Under the pieces are notes generated by a model. That model was given only the letters and a program-made list of their open reading frames with translations. It made no database searches and had not been told where the DNA came from. Shown here piece after piece: positions 29,382 through 37,575 of a stretch of DNA of 41,854 nt. This DNA is from Archaeoglobales archaeon (GTDB lineage: Archaea > Halobacteriota > Archaeoglobi > Archaeoglobales > Archaeoglobaceae). The stretch lies in the NCBI GenBank assembly GCA_003663025.1, contig QMZE01000004.1:1-41854 (forward strand). The letters run 5' to 3'. Both the position numbers and the translations under genes were made by a program. Numbering within the stretch: position 1 is the first letter of the stretch; every line of letters starts with the position of its first letter.

Positions 29382-31226
29382 TTAAAAGTCAAATAATGTT
29401 GATTGTTTTCTTCCTGCACTATCAATTCCTACTGCGTCTAGAATTCGTTGGATTTTTGTCATTATGTATTCTCTCATTTTTCTGTAGTCTATCTCGTCTT
29501 TGATTTCTTCGTCTTCCGCATAGTATTTTATGCCTTTCTTTGTGTGAATGTATTTGACTCTTCGGATGCCTCTCTTTATCATTTCCATTAATTTCTCGTC
29601 TTCGTAAGTGTCTTTGTTTAGGTTGAACGGAATTGCTAGTTCTTCTTTCGTGAAACGTGTTAGGTTTATGTTGCTTATGTAGTCTATCACATTTCTGTCG
29701 TAGAGGATGGTTTCTATTAGTTCGTAGAGGATTTTTCTTACTGCTTCTGATGTGTCGTTTCTTCTCAGTTCAACGCCTTTATATGTTATTCTGTTGTCTT
29801 TTGTTAAGCCGAAGTATCTCGCTTTCGCTAGTATTACTATTTTCTTGAAGTATTCGTCAAATTCTATTTTAAAGCCTTTTACGCCATATTTGCTGTAGTA
29901 GTATTCATTTACTTTGTTCTCTAAATGCTCTTTTAGTTCTTCTGGCTCGTCTGTTATGACGAATACTGAGTCTGTGTGAGCATATACGCATCTGCTATCA
30001 ATCAGTTGACTTAAGCCTTCTCTTGCTAGTGCGGTTATTCTTTCTGCTACCGAAGGATTGAATAATCTGAAGGATGGGTTTGCACAGACGCCATAGACTG
30101 CATTTATTATGCCTTTTACTACTTGTCTTTTTCTGTCTGCTTCTTCCCATTCTGGTGTGCCTTTCTCGTAACTATTTCTTATTTTTGTCCAGCGCTCTTT
30201 CTCCTTCATTAAGTATGTAACTAGCGAGGGTAAGAAGTCTTTTCCTTCTGGCGAGATTTTGAAGTTCATTATTATCGTCGGGTAGAAGGAAGCAAAGTCG
30301 TATGCTGCAACATTTCTATAAACTCCTTTCCTTGCTAGAACAATTGCTCCTTCGTATTTCTTCTTTTCGCCTTTATAGGTTGGCAAGACTTTACCCATTT
30401 CTCTTGCTCTTCTTAGTGCTATTGTGTCTATTATTCGCATGTTTGAGAAGACAAAGTTGTAGTCTGGAAGTCCTACATAGTGCTTTATTTCTGTTGCGAA
30501 TTTTAGTAAGCCTAGTTTTTCGTCTAGTTTTTTGAGGTTTAGGACATCCAAAGCGTTGTATTCTGCGCAGACTGAGTCTGACATCTCGTCTGAGTATTTC
30601 CCCCAGGGTTCTATGCCTAGCTCTCTTTGACAGACTATTTTTAAGTTGTATGTTGTATGCGGTTTAATTTTCTGATACATTTTGTATGCGTCAAAGAATG
30701 TGAAAGGCGGATGAAGGAAGTAATCACTTGCTTTCTTCAACATAGAAGCGTCAAAATCTATAAACCAGGAAACCATAACGTCTGGGTCTTTTTCTTTTAT
30801 GAATTTCACGAAATCGTAGATGTTGTCTGTTTGGTAGAGTTCTTCACACCAGCAACCTATTAATCTTATCTTTCCGTCTGAATATGCTTCTACATCTACA
30901 TAGGCTGGCTTGAGTGGTATGTTATCAGGAGAGCAACCTTCTAAGTTTTCGTTGAAATAGGCTTTTATGTTTCTGTCTATCATGAATCTTAAAGTGAACG
31001 GAATATCGTCTTCGCATGTTCTTTCACTTCTTATTGAGTAGATTTCACCTCTCTCAACATATTTCTTGTAACATTTTCTGCCGTCTATTGTTTCGTGTCT
31101 GCCCCTACCTAGAATGTATAAGTATCTTCTATATGGGTAGAAGAAAGTCTTTTTCTCTTCGTGAGTTTTTCCTACCAGCATTATCTCATCTTCTAAACCG
31201 TATATCGCTGTTAGCAGGTATTTCAT
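29382..31226 (-). CDS. polB: Family B DNA polymerase with C-terminal PIP box
   Basis: 614 aa, shorter than host PolB (about 780). Exonuclease motifs: D111-V-E113, Exo II around D157-F-D159, and YNALD (223-227). Y-x-G-A at 291-294. Motif A D310-FASFYPTII; motif B R367-Q...K371-GIINAVYG; motif C YAHTDS (415-420), with His where most families have the first Asp, and D419 kept. KGVELRRND is the thumb-side motif. The last residues, QSTLFDF, form a PCNA-interacting box, so it should use the host sliding clamp rather than protein priming. Start has a GGAGGTGATAGGAG ribosome site. Confidence 0.97.
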   Translation of the reverse strand: MKYLLTAIYGLEDEIMLVGKTHEEKKTFFYPYRRYLYILGRGRHETIDGRKCYKKYVERGEIYSIRSERTCEDDIPFTLRFMIDRNIKAYFNENLEGCSPDNIPLKPAYVDVEAYSDGKIRLIGCWCEELYQTDNIYDFVKFIKEKDPDVMVSWFIDFDASMLKKASDYFLHPPFTFFDAYKMYQKIKPHTTYNLKIVCQRELGIEPWGKYSDEMSDSVCAEYNALDVLNLKKLDEKLGLLKFATEIKHYVGLPDYNFVFSNMRIIDTIALRRAREMGKVLPTYKGEKKKYEGAIVLARKGVYRNVAAYDFASFYPTIIMNFKISPEGKDFLPSLVTYLMKEKERWTKIRNSYEKGTPEWEEADRKRQVVKGIINAVYGVCANPSFRLFNPSVAERITALAREGLSQLIDSRCVYAHTDSVFVITDEPEELKEHLENKVNEYYYSKYGVKGFKIEFDEYFKKIVILAKARYFGLTKDNRITYKGVELRRNDTSEAVRKILYELIETILYDRNVIDYISNINLTRFTKEELAIPFNLNKDTYEDEKLMEMIKRGIRRVKYIHTKKGIKYYAEDEEIKDEIDYRKMREYIMTKIQRILDAVGIDSAGRKQSTLFDF

Positions 31227-31353
31227 CTCCTATCACCTCCACTAACATCAGAACTGCGCTCTCATACTTCTCCGAGAAGTAGTTTATTGCTGAGACTATA
31301 TCTTCAAATTCTCCTTCTTCCTCAATTAGAATTCTCGCTCTTACTAGCTTCAT
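31186..31353 (-). CDS. Small hypothetical protein upstream of PolB (55 aa)
   Basis: MKLVRARILIEEEGEFEDIV then a helix and VLMLVEVIGDE, a small alpha/beta fold. It overlaps the PolB start by 41 nt and the methyltransferase end by 32 nt. The PolB ribosome site lies in its codons, so translation may be coupled. Confidence 0.6.
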   Translation of the reverse strand: MKLVRARILIEEEGEFEDIVSAINYFSEKYESAVLMLVEVIGDEIPANSDIRFRR

Positions 31354-32170
31354 TTCTCACTATTTTGAAATCTACTCCCTCTAGCGTTTGCTGATTAAAA
31401 CCGACTTTTCTCTTTATCACTTCTAGCCATGTGTCGTCAAGTTCTATTCCGACGCCACTCCTGCTTTTGTTTTTACATGCTAATAGAGTTGTTCCAGTGC
31501 CTAGGAAGGGGTCTAATACTCTTTCGTATCTGTATGAGTAGATTTCAATTAGGGTTTCTGGTAGAATTAGCGGATACATGGCTCTGTGCTTCTTTAGTCC
31601 TACATTCTCTTTCTTTTTGTAGAAAGCGTCTGCTGATGCTGTTGGCATTTGCCAAACGTCTGCAAAGAACTTCTTGTCTAGTGTGATTGGTTCGCCTTTT
31701 TCTTTCGGTTTCTTTAGCTTGCCTTTTACTAGAACGAATATGTATTCGTGAACTGCGTCAAACTTTAGGTAGAACGGATAGTTGTGCTTTATGAAGTTGC
31801 CCGATGCCTTTCTTGTTGCTATTCCGAACGGCTTGAGCCAGATTATGTCTGCTTCTAAGTTGAAGTATTTTAGAGAGATGTTTAGCAAGTCTAAGCCTAC
31901 TAGCCATTTCTTTCCTCTGCTTATGTAGATTAGCGGAACGTTTAGACAGAAGCATCTGCCGTATCTTAGTTTCTTGTAGATTAGGTGAATTATTCTGTCC
32001 ATTTTGTCTAGGTAGTCTTCGTAGGATTTCCATTTCATCTCGCCACGCATATCGTAGTATGGCGGAGAAGTTACGCATAGATGGAAGTATTCGTCTTCAA
32101 ATGTTTCTAAGACCTCTTCCGCGTCGCCGATATATACGGACAACTCAATCTTTTTCTGCATTTCTTGCAT
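31322..32170 (-). CDS. DNA methyltransferase (beta-type, N4-cytosine/N6-adenine)
   Basis: The catalytic TSPPYYD comes first, and the SAM-binding DPFLGTGTTLLAC lies near the C-terminus, which is the circularly permuted beta order. TSPPY is common in N4-cytosine enzymes but also in some N6-adenine ones. The core target-recognition part has WLKPFGIATRKASGNF. No restriction gene is fused; its neighbour is a Cas4/RecB-like nuclease. Likely protects virus DNA from host restriction or marks it for timing. The start is ambiguous (32182, 32170, 32161). Confidence 0.9.
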   Translation of the reverse strand: MQEMQKKIELSVYIGDAEEVLETFEDEYFHLCVTSPPYYDMRGEMKWKSYEDYLDKMDRIIHLIYKKLRYGRCFCLNVPLIYISRGKKWLVGLDLLNISLKYFNLEADIIWLKPFGIATRKASGNFIKHNYPFYLKFDAVHEYIFVLVKGKLKKPKEKGEPITLDKKFFADVWQMPTASADAFYKKKENVGLKKHRAMYPLILPETLIEIYSYRYERVLDPFLGTGTTLLACKNKSRSGVGIELDDTWLEVIKRKVGFNQQTLEGVDFKIVRNEASKSENSN

Positions 32171-32577
32171 TCCCACCCCCATTTAGGTTTTCTCTCGTCT
32201 TTTATTAGTGCTAATATTGCTTGGTCTGATAATGGTTCTTCTAGCGAGAACTCGTTAATATTGCTTGCTATCATAACTAATCTGCCTCTATCTCTATCAC
32301 ACATATTCATGTATATGCCTAATTGTATTAGATATATGAGTTGAGGTTTCTTGCCTGTTTTGATTTCAACGACTTCTTCGTCGTTGATAGCGTCTACTCT
32401 GCCTAATAGAAGATAATTATCATAAACCTTATGAACATCTTTTTCCACTTCGTAGCCGTTTTTCTTTAGTCTGCTACAATATGCTTCGTGAACTAGCTCG
32501 CCCATACGAAACCTTCCGAATTCAAAGTCTGGACATCTTATTATTTCTGTCACGTATTTTATGGTTTTCTTATTCAA
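32107..32577 (-). CDS. Cas4/RecB-like PD-(D/E)XK nuclease (156 aa)
   Basis: GRVDAINDEEVVEIKTGKKP contains the D...E-x-K active site and QLIYLIQLGIYM the Q-x-x-x-Y helix of the RecB/Cas4 family. A Cys near the N-terminus (RCPDFEF) and CKKCRKRLSC at the end would hold an Fe-S cluster as in Cas4. It may process DNA ends in replication or recombination. Starts at a TTG preceded by GAGGTGAAAGA. Confidence 0.88.
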   Translation of the reverse strand: MNKKTIKYVTEIIRCPDFEFGRFRMGELVHEAYCSRLKKNGYEVEKDVHKVYDNYLLLGRVDAINDEEVVEIKTGKKPQLIYLIQLGIYMNMCDRDRGRLVMIASNINEFSLEEPLSDQAILALIKDERKPKWGWECKKCRKRLSCPYISATRKRS

Positions 32578-32770
32578 TATCTTTCACCTCGCCTGTTTCA
32601 ATAAACAGGTAAGACTTTGATACTCTGCCACATCTCAAGCACATAAAGTATAATATACAGACCGTGTTGTCGTAATCCGTTATGTAAAAGTGTCCTGCTG
32701 GAGAATGTAGAGAATAACCGCATTTCTTGCATCTCCTCTCAAGCACTGTTCTAGTTAAATCTATCTTCAT
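32570..32770 (-). CDS. Zinc-ribbon protein (66 aa)
   Basis: CKKCGYSLHSPAGHFYI and CLRCGRVSKSYLFI provide two CxxC pairs of a classic zinc ribbon. The GAGGTGA in its end serves as ribosome site of the nuclease gene. Confidence 0.8.
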   Translation of the reverse strand: MKIDLTRTVLERRCKKCGYSLHSPAGHFYITDYDNTVCILYFMCLRCGRVSKSYLFIETGEVKDIE

Positions 32771-32776
32771 GCTGTA

Positions 32777-33139
32777 TTACAAAAACCTTCTTAGTCCTTC
32801 TGCAGTGAAGTAAAAGAAGAGCCTGTCTCCCTTTCTCTCTATTTTTATGTCTTCGCACTCTAAGCGCTCTGCTGCTCTTTGCACGGCAGAGATACAAGTC
32901 TCGTAAGGCAAATACTTCTTTAACGAACCTAGTGTCGCAATCTCTCTAATCGTTCGTTTTCCAAGAGTAATACCGTATATTGCGAGAAAACCACTTCTAT
33001 ATAGAAGTATTCCTCGTTCGCGTCCTTCAACCAATTCTTGAAGTTTATCACGCTTCTCTTCAATCATCTCTTGCAGTCTCCACTCCAGTAGTCTCGTCAT
33101 TAGCTCGTAATTCCAATTCATTTCTATTGCTTCTCTCAT
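32777..33139 (-). CDS. Winged-helix-like hypothetical protein (120 aa)
   Basis: A charged N-terminal helix (MTRLLEWRLQEMIEEKRDKL) is followed by KRTIREIATLGSLKKYLPYE and IERKGDRLFFYFTAEGL, compatible with a winged helix with a beta-wing. A DNA-binding role is inferred. GAGTGAGGTGCT precedes the ATG. Confidence 0.6.
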   Translation of the reverse strand: MREAIEMNWNYELMTRLLEWRLQEMIEEKRDKLQELVEGRERGILLYRSGFLAIYGITLGKRTIREIATLGSLKKYLPYETCISAVQRAAERLECEDIKIERKGDRLFFYFTAEGLRRFL

Positions 33140-33145
33140 AGCACC

Positions 33146-33529
33146 TCACTCTACCCATTCATTAATTAACTGCGCTATCTGCTTTGCAGTGTCTCTGTCT
33201 ATAAAGACGGTTAGAATTGAGTTCTCGCCTTCGATTGCTACGTGAAGCAACTCACAGCCGAAAAGTAACGAGAGTTTATGGTTGCACCGAGGGTCTGAAC
33301 AGGCGCAGGAAAATACTCGTTTCTCAGGAGAGCACTCAAATATTGCCACTTTCCTGCGTCCGTCTGCATCTACTAAGTGAGGACAGTCTCGCGCTATAAT
33401 CCACTCTCTTTCTTCTCCTCCGATAATGTTTCTCCTGCATCGTATTCGTTCGCCACAGAAAGGACACTCTGCTTCGTAATACTCGTATGTTTCATCAAAT
33501 ATTAGTTCTAAATTTCTTTCTTCTCTCAT
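33146..33529 (-). CDS. Multi-zinc protein (127 aa)
   Basis: CPFCGERIRC, then a second set CSPEKRVFSCACSDPRCNH, and RDCPHL in between, enough Cys/His for two or three zinc ions. C-terminal helix VFIDRDTAKQIAQLIN. The ATG at 33529 overlaps the upstream TGA as TGATG. Not recognised further. Confidence 0.75.
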   Translation of the reverse strand: MREERNLELIFDETYEYYEAECPFCGERIRCRRNIIGGEEREWIIARDCPHLVDADGRRKVAIFECSPEKRVFSCACSDPRCNHKLSLLFGCELLHVAIEGENSILTVFIDRDTAKQIAQLINEWVE

Positions 33530-33837
33530 CAAATAGTATCACCTCCTTTTTGGATATTATTGTTTTCTTTCGACGAAGCTCTTTCCTTACTGTCTCTAAC
33601 TAATCTCCTAATTACTCCGTAATAACCGCGTATCACATCTTCAAGGAAATATGTTAGAAACGATTGAGAAAATTCAATTCCCAATAAATATTTCCTAACA
33701 TCTGATAAATATGAGCACGACGGACAAACTGCTATATACCAATAATATAAATACATATACCTACCACAGCGAGGACACTTCAAGCTTATTACTACATGTT
33801 CGCCTTCACGATACAGTATTATCTCATAGACCTTCAT
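33529..33837 (-). CDS. Zinc-ribbon protein (102 aa)
   Basis: CPRCGRYMYLYYWYIAVCPSC is an unusually aromatic zinc ribbon. The rest is a helical tail (FLTYFLEDVIRGYYGVIRRL). The start is preceded by GGAGGTATCAA and overlaps the dUTPase-like gene. Confidence 0.75.
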   Translation of the reverse strand: MKVYEIILYREGEHVVISLKCPRCGRYMYLYYWYIAVCPSCSYLSDVRKYLLGIEFSQSFLTYFLEDVIRGYYGVIRRLVRDSKERASSKENNNIQKGGDTI

Positions 33838-34201
33838 TTTGATACCTCCCGTTATACGCAGACGCAGGATTTCCTACGAAGAACACTGCTTGAACAACTC
33901 TGTAACCTTTTGGTAGAAAGCCGCTGCCATGTATAGCAACTACTGGTCTGCCTATATAGCCAGGTTCTATTACTCCACACTGAATAATGAAACCCTTTCT
34001 GATTAGAGTGCTTCTTGGAAAAAGTATAGCAAAGATATCTGACGGAAGATTGAATTGTTCGTTTAATCTCACGACTTCGTGATTTCCTTTTAAATCCACG
34101 TTCCTCTCAATAGATAAATCTATACCTACTTGCTCAACTGTAGTGTATGGTGAAATAGCCAAATAACCTTGTCTTATTACTTCATCTGGATTGATATGCA
34201 T
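33824..34201 (-). CDS. dUTPase / dCTP deaminase-like protein (125 aa)
   Basis: VGIDLSIERNVDL, FPRSTLIRKGFIIQCGVIEPGYIGR and RVVQAVFFV...AYNGRYQ are the conserved stretches of trimeric Dut/Dcd enzymes: PRS-L as motif 2 and GVIEPGYIG as motif 3. It is short, and the family's motif 5 is not obvious. It keeps dUTP out of virus DNA, which matters because archaeal PolB stalls at uracil. Confidence 0.88.
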   Translation of the reverse strand: MHINPDEVIRQGYLAISPYTTVEQVGIDLSIERNVDLKGNHEVVRLNEQFNLPSDIFAILFPRSTLIRKGFIIQCGVIEPGYIGRPVVAIHGSGFLPKGYRVVQAVFFVGNPASAYNGRYQNEGL

Positions 34202-35654
34202 TTATATCACCTCCTAAACTCAATTGAGAAGGCTCAAACCTCACAACTGCGCTCTTAACCCATTTAGGTATGCTCTTTCTTTTTAAGAGAGCGATTGCCT
34301 TTTCATCAAGCACATATAGAATACCGAAATCATCTTCTGCTCTGCATAAACGACCGTATGCTTGAACCAGTAAGTTTTCTGCTAATGAGTAAAACCATTT
34401 CCACTGCTTGAGTTTCTCTAATCTATATCTGACTCTAACATCACTGACATCTGGGAAAGGTGCTTTTACTATGATTGCGAATCTACATAAATCGTATTTT
34501 AAATCTAAACCTTCTTCTAATTTGACGCCTACTAATACTTTGTCATCATCGCTTTCCATCCACTGCTTTAGAATTTCGTCTCTTTTGCTCTCTTCAAGAA
34601 ATATAACTCTGTCCATGCCTTTGAAGTAATCGTAATACCTGTAGCCTGGAACAAATATTATGCCTTTCTCGTTTTCGTGATGCTCAATTATTTTCTTGCA
34701 GACATCTGCGATTAATGAAGCGTTCTCTTTCTGATGTTTTAAGTCAAACTTGCAGACTGGTAAAGCAACTATAGGTCTTCTCTCTGGTGGAAAGAGTGAA
34801 GGTATCTTTATTACTGCGCATTCCTTCTTGCTTAAGCCTAGTTCCTTAATCATATAATCAGGATTTAAAGTTGCGGATGAGAAGACAAACTTCTCTGCGA
34901 AATCAAATCTCTCAAAAATTCTGTCTGCGTATAGAGGAACTATCTCCCTACTAGAACTCTTGACAATATCTATAACCTTTGTTTGTAACGCTATTTCTAT
35001 TCTCTTAGCTAGATTTAGCAGTTTCCTAGCTTTTTCGTCTTCACCGTAATCAGCGAGGTTATTTGCATATTCGTATAAGTAGGGAGGAATGTCCTCTAAT
35101 CTACATCTACGAACAATTGGAAATAATTTATAGCAGTTTTTCTCAGTTAATTTAACTCTGCCGTAATTAACCAGAATTTCAGGTAAGTTGTGTGCTTCGT
35201 CAATTACGCATAAATATTTCTTTCTGAGAGAGTTCAGGTTACTCATTATCCAAAATATATTAGTAACAGTTACGAAAGAAGATAATGCCTTTGCTTTCTC
35301 GTATTTATACACACATAATTCGCATTTGTTTCTGACACACTTGCATTTACCGCCTCTCCTGCACTCGTAGTTCTCCTTGCCTCTGATGTCGTATATTTGC
35401 TCTGATTGAAAATCTCTGCATATTTGGTCTTGTAGGCTAAGTAAGCCTGTTACATAGTAGCCTCCTCTAACCAGTAGTAATGACATGTTTATAGCGCTCT
35501 TACCTACTCCCGTCGGCGCTGATAAGAAAACATATCGTCTCTTCTGTAGTAGTTCGCAAGCCTTCTCTATTGCTTCTTTTTGGTATCTCCTGAAATCACT
35601 GTAGAACTTCTTAAAATTCTCTATTGCCAGTTCTTTATCCTTTCTTGCAGCCAT
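34182..35654 (-). CDS. XPD/DinG-family iron-sulfur DNA helicase (490 aa)
   Basis: Walker A LSAPTGVGKSA (44-54), five Cys between 98 and 114 (YECRRGGKCKCVRNKCELC) for the Fe-S cluster, IDEAH at 151-155, FSSATLNP, and motif VI AYGRLCRAEDDFG near the C-terminus. Rad3/XPD and DinG enzymes unwind DNA 5' to 3'. Slightly short for the family. Likely the replicative or repair helicase next to PolB genes. ATG at 34201 region of the next gene overlaps its end. Confidence 0.93.
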   Translation of the reverse strand: MAARKDKELAIENFKKFYSDFRRYQKEAIEKACELLQKRRYVFLSAPTGVGKSAINMSLLLVRGGYYVTGLLSLQDQICRDFQSEQIYDIRGKENYECRRGGKCKCVRNKCELCVYKYEKAKALSSFVTVTNIFWIMSNLNSLRKKYLCVIDEAHNLPEILVNYGRVKLTEKNCYKLFPIVRRCRLEDIPPYLYEYANNLADYGEDEKARKLLNLAKRIEIALQTKVIDIVKSSSREIVPLYADRIFERFDFAEKFVFSSATLNPDYMIKELGLSKKECAVIKIPSLFPPERRPIVALPVCKFDLKHQKENASLIADVCKKIIEHHENEKGIIFVPGYRYYDYFKGMDRVIFLEESKRDEILKQWMESDDDKVLVGVKLEEGLDLKYDLCRFAIIVKAPFPDVSDVRVRYRLEKLKQWKWFYSLAENLLVQAYGRLCRAEDDFGILYVLDEKAIALLKRKSIPKWVKSAVVRFEPSQLSLGGDINAYQSR

Positions 35655-35767
35655 TTCTTCAAGGCATAATTAACAAACTCGTTAATACTCATCCTCTGCG
35701 CTCTCGCAACAGCCTTAATTTCTTCGTATAAATCGTTATCTACAAAAACGGTAATACTCTTCGCCAT
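35621..35767 (-). CDS. Ribbon-helix-helix regulator (48 aa)
   Basis: MAKSITVFVDNDLYEEIKAV followed by QRMSINEFVNYALKKWLQE is a complete CopG-type domain. GGAGGTGAGAAGGAGTAA precedes the ATG. It overlaps the helicase start by 34 nt and its neighbour RHH gene by 28 nt. Confidence 0.88.
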   Translation of the reverse strand: MAKSITVFVDNDLYEEIKAVARAQRMSINEFVNYALKKWLQERIKNWQ

Positions 35768-35898
35768 TTACTCCTTCTCACCTCCTTCCTCACGACTTCT
35801 CTGATAATCTGCGAAATACTCTTGCCCTCCATAGCACTTGCGTCTCTAAGAAGTTCGTGAACTTCGTCGTCCAGTATAACACTCAAACTCCTTCTCAT
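35740..35898 (-). CDS. Ribbon-helix-helix regulator (52 aa)
   Basis: MRRSLSVILDDEVHELLRDA followed by GKSISQIIREVVRKEVRRS, a second small RHH protein with a different recognition strand. GGAGGTGATAGC precedes it. It and the 48-aa RHH protein probably arose by tandem duplication and diverged; they could form heterodimers. Confidence 0.88.
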   Translation of the reverse strand: MRRSLSVILDDEVHELLRDASAMEGKSISQIIREVVRKEVRRSKWRRVLPFL

Positions 35899-35910
35899 GC
35901 TATCACCTCC

Positions 35911-36144
35911 TTATGGTAGAATCTCCTGCTCCAACTCACGCGCACGCCTAACTATATGCTTTCCGTCGTCAAGCAGCAAGACCAAAGCGTATTCCTTCAT
36001 GTCAGGGTCTGTGAAAATTCCCGTTATAGTTCTGATTTCCACGAAGCCACAGTTGTTACGAACAGCGATATGCCTACCTACGAAATCAGGATAGTCCTCG
36101 CTTATCTCTTCTAGCCTCCTAACATAGTCGTTCATCTTTCTCAT
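35911..36144 (-). CDS. Small beta-rich hypothetical protein (77 aa)
   Basis: Contains HIAVRNNCGFVEIRTITGIF and EYALVLLLDDGKHIVRR, alternating strands like a small beta-barrel (Sm- or SH3-like). GGAGGTGATAGC precedes the ATG. Nucleic-acid contact is possible; not recognised. Confidence 0.7.
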   Translation of the reverse strand: MRKMNDYVRRLEEISEDYPDFVGRHIAVRNNCGFVEIRTITGIFTDPDMKEYALVLLLDDGKHIVRRARELEQEILP

Positions 36145-36157
36145 GCTATCACCTCCC

Positions 36158-36358
36158 TCATAGTTTTCTTATTTTCACCTTATAACCATGCTTAATCGCA
36201 TCTCTCTTAAGAGCCTTTGCGCACTCATCGCATAAGAAGAAAGTATCGCTCTCAAGCTCATGGTATATAACTGTAATCTCTTTCGTCGCCTCGTTTGCGT
36301 AACAGCGCGGTTCTATTCCTATTCCCCTACCCCTACGATAAGCGTTTTCACATAGCAT
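36158..36358 (-). CDS. Small Cys-rich hypothetical protein (66 aa)
   Basis: MLCENAYRRGRGIGIEPRC with LCDECAKALKRDAIKHGYKV: four Cys that could bind zinc, as in Zn-finger proteins whose first pair is spread out (C3, C19, then CDEC). GGAGGCGATAGAG precedes the ATG. Confidence 0.7.
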   Translation of the reverse strand: MLCENAYRRGRGIGIEPRCYANEATKEITVIYHELESDTFFLCDECAKALKRDAIKHGYKVKIRKL

Positions 36359-36375
36359 CTCTATCGCCTCCTCGC

Positions 36376-36555
36376 TTATAATTCATGATTCACGAAGTTT
36401 TCAAGCGTGTTTTCTTTGAATTCTCTAGATTTGCAGAATATACACTGCTCTGGTCGCTCTTTATACTGTGCCATGCAGCACTGACAGAACCATTCACATT
36501 CGGGTCTATACGTAAGAATGCGATGCAACGCAATAATCTTCTCATCTACTCGCAT
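36376..36555 (-). CDS. Small zinc-finger protein (59 aa)
   Basis: CEWFCQCCMAQYKERPEQCIFC gives six Cys in 22 residues with CxxC at both ends. GGGAGGCGATAGTA precedes the ATG. Carries TGCAACGCAA on the plus strand (36524-36533), which equals a half of the 24-bp palindrome, probably by chance. Confidence 0.7.
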   Translation of the reverse strand: MRVDEKIIALHRILTYRPECEWFCQCCMAQYKERPEQCIFCKSREFKENTLENFVNHEL

Positions 36556-36557
36556 TA

Positions 36558-36719
36558 CTATCGCCTCCCTTCCCTATTATCAAGAACTTCGAGTGCAGCG
36601 CCGACGCCAATTAAAATACTCGCAGAAATAGTGTTCCATAGCGATTCATTTAGCAAGCTCACGACAGCATAAGCTACGCCCCATCCCAGTAATAACTTTC
36701 CTGTAAGTTTTAACAACAT
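36558..36719 (-). CDS. Small membrane protein (53 aa)
   Basis: MLLKLTGKLLLGWGVAYAVV and SASILIGVGAALEVL are two hydrophobic helices separated by a short polar loop (NESLWNT). GGAGGTGATGAGAAGCG precedes the ATG. Two-helix membrane proteins like this can be holins or early host-modifying proteins. Confidence 0.7.
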   Translation of the reverse strand: MLLKLTGKLLLGWGVAYAVVSLLNESLWNTISASILIGVGAALEVLDNREGRR

Positions 36720-36736
36720 CGCTTCTCATCACCTCC

Positions 36737-36925
36737 TCATACTACATCTTCTACTATCACTCTAGCTAGAAACAGATAAATAATTGCTGATATTACGAAC
36801 CATGCTAATTTCTGCCAGAAAGTGATAGGCTGTAGAAAAAACCAGAGTAGAACACCAGGAACTGCTGGTATAACAAAGATAAGCACAAATGCTATAAAGC
36901 CATACATTACTTCTTCTGCGTCCAT
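36737..36925 (-). CDS. Two-span membrane protein (62 aa)
   Basis: MDAEEVMYGFIAFVLIFVIP and WQKLAWFVISAIIYLFLARV form two transmembrane helices joined by a short loop (QPITF). I use the ATG at 36925 after AGGAG; a GTG at 36937 lies inside the ATPase gene's end. Confidence 0.7.
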   Translation of the reverse strand: MDAEEVMYGFIAFVLIFVIPAVPGVLLWFFLQPITFWQKLAWFVISAIIYLFLARVIVEDVV

Positions 36926-36930
36926 GGCTC

Positions 36931-37575
36931 CTACCACTTTATCATCTTCTTAAAGCGCTCTATATATTCCTTGAGCGACTCAACCTCGCCTAGTTTTGAA
37001 GGATGCTCAAACCTTGACTTGACTATTTTATAAACTTGCTTTCCGTTTCTCAAAACTAGAACAGCGACTACGTCTGCTATTTCTGGAAGTATCTTTAATC
37101 CGTCAGGTATTTTCTTCCCTGTTACTCGCTCTCTTCCTAGTTCTTCGTCGTAAGTATATTGGTCTTTTAATCCGCCAGTTACTGTGAATGAGCAATCACT
37201 GTTGAAAAATATTTCTCTCGCTATTTCGTATACTTTACCCCACTCTGTTATCGGATAAATCTTCTCTTTTTTCTTCCCCTTTAAACCTTCTCTTCTCAGA
37301 TACTCCCTAGCAAGCAAGTCTCTGAAAGCATCGGCAGTTTCCAAACAGCATAACAAATTGTTCTCCTCACATTCTCTGACACATTTCATTAATTCATCGT
37401 ATTCTCTGACAACTCTGTATCTTTCTTCAAACTTGTCTCCATAGACATTCATGGCTGCTATCATCGCCTCGTTATTCATCGTCATATCAACACATAAACT
37501 GTCTTTCAACGAAAGCGCTGTATGCGTCTTGCCTATACCCGTTTCTCCGTATATACACACAATTATTCTTTTCAT
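36931..37575 (-). CDS. RecA-like ATPase, Sak4/AAA_24-type (214 aa)
   Basis: Walker A is GETGIGKTHTALSL and a Walker B-like strand is LLCCLETADAFRDLLA. KIPDGLKILPEIADVVAVLV fits the later part. The size and single-P-loop layout match Sak4-like annealing helpers of phages and archaeal viruses. Probable role: single-strand handling in recombination-dependent replication; a packaging ATPase is less likely because the usual C-terminal motifs are missing. Confidence 0.75.
   Translation of the reverse strand: MKRIIVCIYGETGIGKTHTALSLKDSLCVDMTMNNEAMIAAMNVYGDKFEERYRVVREYDELMKCVRECEENNLLCCLETADAFRDLLAREYLRREGLKGKKKEKIYPITEWGKVYEIAREIFFNSDCSFTVTGGLKDQYTYDEELGRERVTGKKIPDGLKILPEIADVVAVLVLRNGKQVYKIVKSRFEHPSKLGEVESLKEYIERFKKMIKW

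Noticed and set aside
36524-36533. Second operator half-site TGCAACGCAA
   Set aside because: It is only a half-site within a coding region with no symmetrical partner, so chance is likely.
36931-37575. Packaging ATPase
   Set aside because: The single P-loop layout and small size match RecA/Sak4-like ATPases, and terminase or FtsK/HerA-type motifs are missing.
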